Assembly: GCA_030833825.1 (NCBI GenBank)
Contig: JAURGL010000050.1
Coordinates: 1 to 11,034, forward strand
DNA length: 11,034 nucleotides
Direction: 5' to 3'
Origin: Vulcanococcus sp. SFB_649D_100_25
Lineage (GTDB): Bacteria > Cyanobacteriota > Cyanobacteriia > PCC-6307 > Cyanobiaceae
Positions within the stretch are counted from its first letter, which is position 1. Every line of letters begins with the position of its first letter. The translations under genes were made by a program, and so were the position numbers. This document shows, one piece after another, positions 6,820 to 11,034 of this stretch. Under the pieces are notes generated by a model, which was given only the letters and a program-made list of their open reading frames with translations, made no database searches and had not been told where the DNA came from.

Positions 6820-7161
6820 ATGAGCGAAGCCAGCACCAATTCCCTGATCGCCGACAGCCTGACCCGCGGGGACTGGGAAGCACGGCTGAGCTCGGAGCTG
6901 GAGAGCCTGCAGGAGCTGGCCAATGAAGTGTCAGGGGAACCTGAGGCCCTGCTGCTGTTGCTGCGCCGAATCGAAGAACTGCACCGCACCATTCAGGACG
7001 GGGCCTTCCGCTCCAGCCTCCCCTCCGATCGCGGTGAGCTGTTCAGCCTGCTCCAGGGGATGGAGAAGAGCGGTGGCTGGCCCTACATCCCCCGCTTGCA
7101 GCTCCGCACCTTCATGGAGTTGCTGCAAAGCGGCGACGCCGACTCGGCCCTGGCCGCCTGA
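6820..7161 (+). CDS. Conserved-looking 113-aa protein of unknown function
   Basis: I do not recognise a named family. The product is acidic and almost wholly helical in appearance: ARLSSELESLQELANEV (21-37), LLLLLRRIEELHRTIQDGAF (44-63), then a Gly/Trp-containing turn, GGWPYIPRLQLRTF (85-98), and a last helix, MELLQSGDADSALAA. There is no signal peptide or clear membrane segment, so it is probably cytoplasmic. The ATG at 6820 is chosen because the same frame upstream runs through the psbO promoter region and then antisense to psbO. It is divergent from psbO, with 150 bases between the two starts, and its stop is 3 bases from that of coaBC. From memory a small conserved gene sits at this place in several picocyanobacteria. 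Confidence 0.82.
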   Translation: MSEASTNSLIADSLTRGDWEARLSSELESLQELANEVSGEPEALLLLLRRIEELHRTIQDGAFRSSLPSDRGELFSLLQGMEKSGGWPYIPRLQLRTFMELLQSGDADSALAA

Positions 7162-7164
7162 GCA

Positions 7165-8421
7165 TCACGGCAACAGCTGCCCAAGGGCGCTCAGCAGAAC
7201 ATGCCCCAGGGGGAGCTTGCCCATCGGCTCGATGGGCGTGCAGGCATCGCCTGGCCCCAGCAACCAACCCTCATTGGATGCACTGCCAAAACCCGCTCCT
7301 GGCTTGTCAATTGGGTTGGCAAAGAGCAGATCACAACCCTTTCGGTTGAACTTGGCCCGGGCCTGACTGAGGACATCCCCGCTCTGGGCCGCAAAACCCA
7401 GGATCGGCTGTGCCCCCCGCCGCTGCCGCACCAAGGCAGCCAGGAGATCCGGAACCGGCTCCCAGCCCTCCGCCAGGGCAGCTTCCAGTTGCGCTTTCTC
7501 GAGCTTGTGCTCCAAACGCTGGGCGGGGCGGTGATCGGCCACAGCCGCAGCCATGGCGATGGCATCGGCCTGGGGCTGCAGGTCCAGAAGGACCTCCTGC
7601 AACTCTGCGCCGGTATCGATGGGATGGGCCGTGATCCCCTCGAGCCAAGAGGGATCTAACTGAAGAGGGCCGTGGACCAGATCAACCTGGGCACCGCGCA
7701 GCCGGGCGGCCTGGGCGAGCATCACCCCCATCTGACCGGTGCTGGGGTTACTGATGCATCGGGCTGGATCCAACCACTCCCGGGTGGGACCAGCCGTCAC
7801 CAACAAACGGCGACCGCCCCAATCCCGCCGCCAACCCCAACTGGCGAGCGACTCCAGGGCCAACAACAGAAGCGAAGGTTCCGCCATCCGCCCGGTGCCC
7901 TCACGGTCACAGGCGAGGAGCCCCGCAGCAGGGCCAAGGGGCAACACCCGCTCAAAGGTCTTCAGGGCCTCCCAGTTGGCCGCAACACCTGGGGAGCCCC
8001 ACATCGCGGTGTTCATGGCTGCGGCCGCCAAAACAGGGGCCTCCGTGGCCAACAGCAGTGATGCCAGGAGGGTGTCGCCAAGCCCGTGGACCCAACGGCC
8101 GAGCGTGGTGGCAGAGAGGGGGGCGAGCAAGACCAGATCAGCCCACTCCGCCAACTCCACATGCAGGGGACGCGCGGCCGTATGGCTCCACTGATCAGCG
8201 TCGAGATAACAGCGATGGCGACTCAGGCTCGCCAGGGCCACGGGGCTCACCAAGGCAGCAGCGCTTGGAGTCAGCACGCAGCGCACCTCAGCGCCGCGCT
8301 TGACCAGGGCACTGACCACGGTCGGCAACTTGACGGCCGCGATGCTGCCGCTGATGCCAACCAGCACGCGCCTGCCCGCCAGGGGATCAAGGGTCGTCGG
8401 CAGGGCGGAATCAGTCCTCAT
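7165..8421 (-). CDS. coaBC: Bifunctional phosphopantothenoylcysteine decarboxylase / phosphopantothenate-cysteine ligase
   Basis: CoaBC joins cysteine to 4'-phosphopantothenate and decarboxylates the product to 4'-phosphopantetheine in coenzyme A synthesis. The 418 residues hold a flavoprotein CoaC half: GISGSIAAVK (22-31), the active histidine region RPLHVEL (84-90), the substrate-recognition AMNTAMW (135-141), and the catalytic cysteine in GLLACDREGTGRM (167-179, Cys171). The CoaB half has VTAGPTREWLDP (208-219), ISNPSTGQMG (223-232), the lysine in HKLEKAQ (305-311) and the ending LLFANPID (365-372). The usual PASANT motif is PLSATT at 101-106, with Thr for Asn. The ATG at 8421 overlaps the end of the preceding small gene by 11 bases; a longer frame of 39 extra codons exists but runs antiparallel through that gene's region and lacks homology-like sequence. 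Confidence 0.96.
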   Translation of the reverse strand: MRTDSALPTTLDPLAGRRVLVGISGSIAAVKLPTVVSALVKRGAEVRCVLTPSAAALVSPVALASLSRHRCYLDADQWSHTAARPLHVELAEWADLVLLAPLSATTLGRWVHGLGDTLLASLLLATEAPVLAAAAMNTAMWGSPGVAANWEALKTFERVLPLGPAAGLLACDREGTGRMAEPSLLLLALESLASWGWRRDWGGRRLLVTAGPTREWLDPARCISNPSTGQMGVMLAQAARLRGAQVDLVHGPLQLDPSWLEGITAHPIDTGAELQEVLLDLQPQADAIAMAAAVADHRPAQRLEHKLEKAQLEAALAEGWEPVPDLLAALVRQRRGAQPILGFAAQSGDVLSQARAKFNRKGCDLLFANPIDKPGAGFGSASNEGWLLGPGDACTPIEPMGKLPLGHVLLSALGQLLP

Positions 8422-8626
8422 CGAATGGCTCTTGATCCACCAGGTGCACGTAGGGCCTGGCCAGATCAGGGCGATGGATGGCCACAGCTCGCAGGAGGTG
8501 CCAATCCTCGAGCCCCGCAAAAGGGGTCGGATAGTCATCGTCTTCGAGGCGCCGTGCCAAATCAGCCACGGATGCCTCCGTCTGGGAGGCGATCAGTTCC
8601 GGAGTGATGGCGGGGGAGTCGGTCAT
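8411..8626 (-). CDS. Small DUF2555-like cyanobacterial protein
   Basis: The 71-residue product starts MTDSPAITPELIASQTE and continues VADLARRLEDDDYPTPFAGLEDWHLLRAVAIHRPDLARPYVHLVDQEPFDED. The pattern of an LARRLE helix, a D-D-Y-x-x-PF link and an ALEDWHLLRA-like helix recalls the cyanobacteria-only family DUF2555; this is from memory. Its function is unknown. It is strongly acidic, with no membrane segment. The ATG at 8626 is preferred to the TTG three codons upstream. Its TGA overlaps the coaBC start by 11 bases, so the two genes are very likely cotranscribed and translationally coupled. It is divergent from the tRNA-Ala gene. Confidence 0.85.
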   Translation of the reverse strand: MTDSPAITPELIASQTEASVADLARRLEDDDYPTPFAGLEDWHLLRAVAIHRPDLARPYVHLVDQEPFDED

Positions 8627-8680
8627 GGCCTGCAAAGACTGATAAGTTCTGGCCAGGACAGGGGTTCTCCTGGTCTCCTC

Positions 8681-8753
8681 GGGGAATTAGCTCAGCTGGT
8701 AGAGCGCTGCGATCGCACCGCAGAGGTCAGGGGTTCGAGTCCCCTATTCTCCA
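8681..8753 (+). tRNA. tRNA-Ala (anticodon CGC)
   Basis: The 73-base cloverleaf can be folded by eye. Acceptor arm 8681-8687 pairs with 8746-8752, with a G-U pair at the third position, the main alanine identity element. The D-stem GCTC/GAGC is at 8690-8693 and 8702-8705. The anticodon stem CTGCG/CGCAG (8707-8711, 8719-8723) encloses loop ATCGCAC with anticodon CGC at 8714-8716. The T-arm AGGGG-TTCGAGT-CCCCT is at 8729-8745 and the discriminator is A8753. CCA is not encoded. It reads the GCG alanine codon. Positions 32 and 38 of the loop are A and C. Confidence 0.96.
8709..8716. repeat. HIP1 octamer inside the tRNA-Ala anticodon arm
   Basis: The perfect GCGATCGC covers the last three bases of the anticodon stem, A32, U33 and the first bases of the loop, and ends with the anticodon CGC itself. 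Confidence 0.75.
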
Positions 8754-8785
8754 TCCACCCATGAAAACCCTTCCCAGGGCTGGCC

Positions 8786-8947
8786 ATGAACTGGAAACCA
8801 GAAGCTGAGGCCAAGCTCAAGGAGATCCCCTTTTTTGTACGTCCTGCGGCACGCAAGCGCATTGAGGCGCTGGCGTCAGAAGCAGGGGTTGATCTGATCG
8901 ACGAGGCCTTTTTCGACGACGCCAAGGCCAAATTCGGCCAAAAATGA
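8786..8947 (+). CDS. 53-aa PCP_red-domain mini-protein
   Basis: The reading frame from ATG 8786 to TGA 8945-8947 encodes MNWKPEAEAKLKEIPFFVRP followed by AARKRIEALASEAG, VDLIDEAFFDDAKAKFGQK. The layout W-x-x-x-A-x-x-x-L-x-x-IP-FVR-x-x-AR-x-x-IE-x-x-A, ending in a helix with AKAKF, matches the PCP_red domain (about 45 residues) found at the C-terminus of the ChlB/BchB subunit of light-independent protochlorophyllide reductase. Stand-alone copies are common in cyanobacteria and their role is not clear to me. The start lies 32 bases after the tRNA-Ala gene. Its stop overlaps the ATG of the next reading frame (ATGA at 8944-8947). No strong ribosome-binding site is present. Confidence 0.85.
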   Translation: MNWKPEAEAKLKEIPFFVRPAARKRIEALASEAGVDLIDEAFFDDAKAKFGQK

Positions 8948-9171
8948 GCCCCAGCACCAGGCAGCTCCTTCGGTGCGAGGGCGTTCCACGCAAACGCACT
9001 TTGGCGGGCTTGGGACTGCTGACCTACCTGCTGGTGACACGCCCCACAACCCTTGTGGGGTTTGGACTGCTGGCTGCGACGCAGTCTCTGCTAAAGGCCG
9101 ATGCGGTAAAAGGGTTTAGCTTTCGAAACCTTTACCGCTCATGTCGCAGTCGAAGCGCGAGCAGGTGGTGA
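8944..9171 (+). CDS. Doubtful 75-aa reading frame with a hydrophobic middle
   Basis: It begins with an ATGA overlap with the PCP_red-like gene, which favours a real gene. The middle (about residues 20-50, LAGLGLLTYLLV through VGFGLLAATQSLL) could form one or two membrane segments, and a basic N-terminus (RKR) precedes it. Against it, the frame contains two strong hairpins (9042-9060 and 9103-9138) and its last ten codons overlap the next gene. Codon third positions are GC-rich for the first 50 codons and less so after. I cannot name a family. Confidence 0.33.
   Translation: MSPSTRQLLRCEGVPRKRTLAGLGLLTYLLVTRPTTLVGFGLLAATQSLLKADAVKGFSFRNLYRSCRSRSASRW
9042..9063 (+). terminator. Possible weak terminator after the PCP_red-like gene
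   Basis: CCCCACAA (9042-9049) and TTGTGGGG (9053-9060) form a perfect 8-bp stem with a CCC loop, followed by only three T residues. If the 75-aa reading frame is not a gene, this would end the PCP_red-like transcript. Confidence 0.4.
9103..9138 (+). promoter_or_regulatory. Strong hairpin ending 2 bases before the start codon at 9141
   Basis: GCGGTAAA (9103-9110) pairs with TTTACCGC (9131-9138), and GGTTT (9113-9117) with AAACC (9126-9130). A 2-base bulge (AG) and an 8-base loop, AGCTTTCG, remain. The 13 pairs end two bases before ATG 9141, where a ribosome-binding site should be. It could be a translational control element or an operator. Confidence 0.6.
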
Positions 9172-9341
9172 GTCACCTGCGCTACATCCGCCAAGAGCTG
9201 CGCGAGATGCATCAGGGCGTGATGGAAGACGGTCTGCTGCCGGAGGCCGGCGAAGTCCGTGGGGTCATGGCTCAAATGGAGGCCCTTCTTGAGCTGCTCG
9301 AAGGGAAAGGGTCCCGCAAAGCCAAGGACGCAGACGGCTGA
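9141..9341 (+). CDS. 66-aa helical protein of unknown function
   Basis: I do not recognise a family. The product is charged and probably two helices: REQVVSHLRYIRQELREMHQGVMEDGL (6-32) and a second from about 39 to 53, GVMAQMEALLELLEG, ending in a Lys-rich tail (GSRKAKD). There is no signal or membrane segment. The ATG at 9141 directly follows a 13-bp hairpin with no visible Shine-Dalgarno site. A clear terminator follows 27 bases after the stop. This makes a short self-contained unit and supports it being a real gene. Confidence 0.75.
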   Translation: MSQSKREQVVSHLRYIRQELREMHQGVMEDGLLPEAGEVRGVMAQMEALLELLEGKGSRKAKDADG

Positions 9342-9367
9342 GGGGCCAGCAAACCTGAGCGGATTCC

Positions 9368-9392
9368 AGCCCGGGGAGACCCGGGCTTTTTT
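9368..9392 (+). terminator. Rho-independent terminator after the 66-aa gene
   Basis: AGCCCGGG (9368-9375) and CCCGGGCT (9380-9387) form a perfect 8-bp stem with a GAGA loop, followed by a run of six T residues (9387-9392). It ends the short plus-strand unit beginning after tRNA-Ala. Confidence 0.93.
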
Positions 9393-9439
9393 CATGCCCC
9401 TGCGTTAAACATCACGGCAGTGCTGCACAACACCAGGCC

Positions 9440-9787
9440 CTGACTCTTCTGCCTCCGCCACAACGCACGCGCCTGCAGCAAAACCTCGGCGGGGCCTGGC
9501 CTCGGCTCGAGGCATGGGCAAGCAACCCCTGGCGGCGGCTTTCTCTGCTGCTGATCGTTCTGTTGGGGACCTTTCTGATCGGCAACGGGATCGGCACGCT
9601 CACCGGGGCACGCTCGTTTCTGGATCCACCGGCAGCCCTGCTCTGCGTCCTGGCGATGGAACTGGCGATTCGCCTGAGGGGTCCCCTGCTGCGACGCGCC
9701 AAGAACAACCTGGGGCTGCAGCTCCTGGACATGAGCCGACTGGGCTTCTGCTACGGCCTGCTGCTTGAGGGCTTCAAGCTGCTCTGA
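9440..9787 (+). CDS. Ycf20/DUF565-like membrane protein, start codon uncertain
   Basis: The frame ending at TGA 9785-9787 encodes the order expected of DUF565 (Ycf20) proteins: RLQQNL, then WASNPWRRLSLLLIVLLGTFLIGNGIG, a loop, AALLCVLAMELAIRLR, and the ending LQLLDMSRLGFCYGLLLEGFKLL. Three hydrophobic segments are likely. Ycf20 proteins occur in cyanobacteria and plastids; a link with photoprotection has been reported in plants and algae. The frame is open from 9359, but the first ATG, GTG or TTG in it is a TTG at 9563, inside the first membrane segment. I give 9440, the first CTG, as a provisional start (115 residues); 9449, 9473 or 9563 are alternatives. Its stop lies 9 bases from the stop of convergent pyrB. 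Family call is fairly firm; boundary is weak. Confidence 0.72.
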   Translation: MTLLPPPQRTRLQQNLGGAWPRLEAWASNPWRRLSLLLIVLLGTFLIGNGIGTLTGARSFLDPPAALLCVLAMELAIRLRGPLLRRAKNNLGLQLLDMSRLGFCYGLLLEGFKLL

Positions 9788-9796
9788 ATCGCGCGT

Positions 9797-10807
9797 TCAG
9801 CCAGCCGCCAAGAGATAAAGCAAGGCCATCCGAATGGGGATCCCGTTGGTGACCTGCTCCTCCACCAGGGAATGGCTGGGATCGTCCAGGAGGGCTCCGC
9901 TCATCTCCACGCCGCGGTTGACGGGACCGGGATGGAGAACGGGCAAGTCTGCGGAGCAGGCCTGGAGCCGCTCATGGGTGAGTCCATAGGCGCGGTGGTA
10001 GCTCTCAAGGCTGGTGAGCAGGTTCTGGTTCATGCGCTCTTTCTGGAGTCGCAACGTCATCACGGCATCAGCGCCCACCAAGGCCTGATCGAGGTTGCGC
10101 TCCACCGTGATCCCCCCGCGCGCCGCGACAGGATCGACGGCCTGTCCGGGAGGAGGGGCATCAACAAAGGCAGCAAACGCCTGGGGCAGCAGGGTGGCGG
10201 GGCCGCAGAGCACCACGTCGGCGCCGCAGGCTGTCAACGCCCACAGGTTCGATCGCGCCACCCTCGAGTGGAGGATGTCCCCCACGATCACGATGCGGCG
10301 CCCCCGCAGGGCCTCTGGCGTAGGGCTTTCGGGATTGAAGTGCCGGGCCAGGGAGAACAGATCAAGGAGTCCCTGGCTGGGATGGCTGTGCAGACCGTCA
10401 CCGCCATTGAGGACGGCGACGCGATCACCGCTGAGATCAAGGTCGTGGGGCAAAGAAGCGGGAACGCCGGTGCAGCGATGTCTGACCACGAGCAGGTCGG
10501 CCCCCATGGCCACATAGGTGCGGACCGTATCCAGCAGGCTTTCCCCCTTGCTCAGGGAACTCGACGAAGGAGAGAAGCTCTGCACATCGGCCGACAGGCG
10601 CTTGGCCGCCAGTTCAAAGCTGCTGCGAGTCCGGGTGCTGGGCTCAAAGAACAAGGTGGTGACCAGCTTCCCCTGCAGGGCCGGCAGCTTCCGGGCACCG
10701 CTGGTGGGCATGGCACGAAACCGCTGCGCCAGCTCCAGAACAGTGGAGTAATCCTCGAGCGAGAAGGCCGCCAGATCCAACACGTGGCGGTGGGTCCAGT
10801 CGCTCAA
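9797..10807 (-). CDS. pyrB: Aspartate carbamoyltransferase catalytic subunit
   Basis: PyrB condenses carbamoyl phosphate and aspartate to N-carbamoylaspartate, the committed step of pyrimidine synthesis. The 336 residues are slightly longer than the E. coli chain. Visible are the carbamoyl-phosphate motif FEPSTRTRSSFE (54-65), the SKGES lysine (Lys87), HPSQGLLDL (142-150, usually HPTQ), GDILHSRVARSN (176-187), RLQKERM (253-259) and the aspartate-site PGPVNRGVE (293-301). Translation starts at a TTG (10807): an in-frame TGA lies eight codons upstream and there is no ATG or GTG between, so TTG is the best choice. It is 26 bases after the glycosylase gene and probably in one transcript with it. 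No PyrI regulatory chain is near. Confidence 0.97.
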   Translation of the reverse strand: MSDWTHRHVLDLAAFSLEDYSTVLELAQRFRAMPTSGARKLPALQGKLVTTLFFEPSTRTRSSFELAAKRLSADVQSFSPSSSSLSKGESLLDTVRTYVAMGADLLVVRHRCTGVPASLPHDLDLSGDRVAVLNGGDGLHSHPSQGLLDLFSLARHFNPESPTPEALRGRRIVIVGDILHSRVARSNLWALTACGADVVLCGPATLLPQAFAAFVDAPPPGQAVDPVAARGGITVERNLDQALVGADAVMTLRLQKERMNQNLLTSLESYHRAYGLTHERLQACSADLPVLHPGPVNRGVEMSGALLDDPSHSLVEEQVTNGIPIRMALLYLLAAG

Positions 10808-10833
10808 AGCGGGAGACAGTCGACACTTTCAGG

Positions 10834-11034
10834 CTAGAAGCTTGTGGTGCAGCCGGCCACGTCGAAGGCATCCGCCAGGGCCGGCGCGCGATCACCCTGG
10901 GCCCGCTTGCTGATGCTGCGGCAGCTGCGCAGGTACCACCGCCAGGGCAGCGTCTGCCCCTGACTGATACCGATCCGCGTGGTTTGGAGCACCTGATCGG
11001 GGCCCAGGGGGTTCAACTCAGGCGGCCTCGGGGC
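10834..11034 (-). CDS. C-terminal end of DNA-3-methyladenine glycosylase (partial)
   Basis: The frame enters from the right edge and ends with TAG at 10834-10836, giving 66 residues. The block QTTRIGISQGQTLPWRWYLRSCRSISKRA resembles the C-terminus of the AAG/MPG-type glycosylases (alkyladenine DNA glycosylase), where an Arg-Val/Ile-Gly-Ile strand leads to LP-W-R-F-Y-(I/L) and a short Ser/Arg-rich end. The enzyme removes alkylated purines in base-excision repair. The catalytic part is outside the window. The extra tail after KRA (ending DVAGCTTSF) is not part of the conserved core. It is upstream of pyrB by 26 bases on the same strand. Confidence 0.8.
   Translation of the reverse strand, partial: APRPPELNPLGPDQVLQTTRIGISQGQTLPWRWYLRSCRSISKRAQGDRAPALADAFDVAGCTTSF

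Noticed and set aside
8653..8673. Inverted repeat CCAGGA...TCCTGG before the tRNA gene
   Set aside because: Only six pairs with a nine-base loop; expected by chance in GC-rich DNA.
8692..8999. Minus-strand frames across the tRNA-Ala and PCP_red-like gene
   Set aside because: They run through a tRNA gene and opposite a recognised short gene.
9514..9768. 84-codon plus-strand frame with an ATG
   Set aside because: Out of frame with the Ycf20-like protein, whose family pattern is clear; product looks random and Pro/Arg-rich.

Overview
The window is a GC-rich, almost gap-free piece of a cyanobacterial chromosome. PsbO (photosystem II), a cyanobacterial-type FtsH, a Ycf20/DUF565-like protein, a PCP_red-type mini-protein, a DUF2555-like protein and a tRNA gene carrying the cyanobacterial HIP1 octamer all point to an alpha-cyanobacterium of the Synechococcus/Cyanobium group. 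From memory, the order aroC, eda, ftsH, sat, psbO, coaBC is typical of marine picocyanobacteria. The high GC fits a Cyanobium, coastal or RCC307-like Synechococcus rather than Prochlorococcus, but the strain cannot be fixed from sequence alone.

Layout. At 1-174 is the 3' end of a probable cupin gene, followed by aroC (chorismate synthase, + strand). From 1290 to 6669 a minus-strand block reads, in transcription order, psbO, terminator, sat (ATP sulfurylase), ftsH (FtsH3-like protease), eda-like aldolase, and a Lys/Ala/Pro-rich histone-H1-like protein. Divergent from psbO is a 113-aa gene of unknown function at 6820. It converges on coaBC (coenzyme A biosynthesis), which overlaps a small upstream DUF2555-like gene. 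Then come tRNA-Ala(CGC) and a run of short plus-strand genes: a PCP_red-like 53-aa protein, a doubtful 75-aa reading frame, a 66-aa protein behind a strong hairpin, a clear terminator, and a Ycf20-like membrane protein without a normal start codon. The window ends with pyrB and the 3' end of a DNA-3-methyladenine glycosylase gene on the minus strand.

How the genes fit together. Most are housekeeping: shikimate pathway, sulfate activation, CoA, pyrimidine synthesis and base-excision repair. PsbO and FtsH both serve photosystem II, one in oxygen evolution and one in quality control or repair, and lie two genes apart. There is no transposase, phage gene, CRISPR array, toxin-antitoxin pair or other sign of a mobile element. 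No gene-free stretch exceeds 300 bases.

I do not see a new multi-gene system. The points most worth following are the H1-like protein with a possible ribbon-helix-helix N-terminus, the aldolase with replaced pyruvate-binding residues, the hairpin directly before the start codon at 9141, the missing start codon of the Ycf20-like gene, the double hairpin after psbO, and the HIP1 octamer that forms part of the tRNA-Ala anticodon arm.
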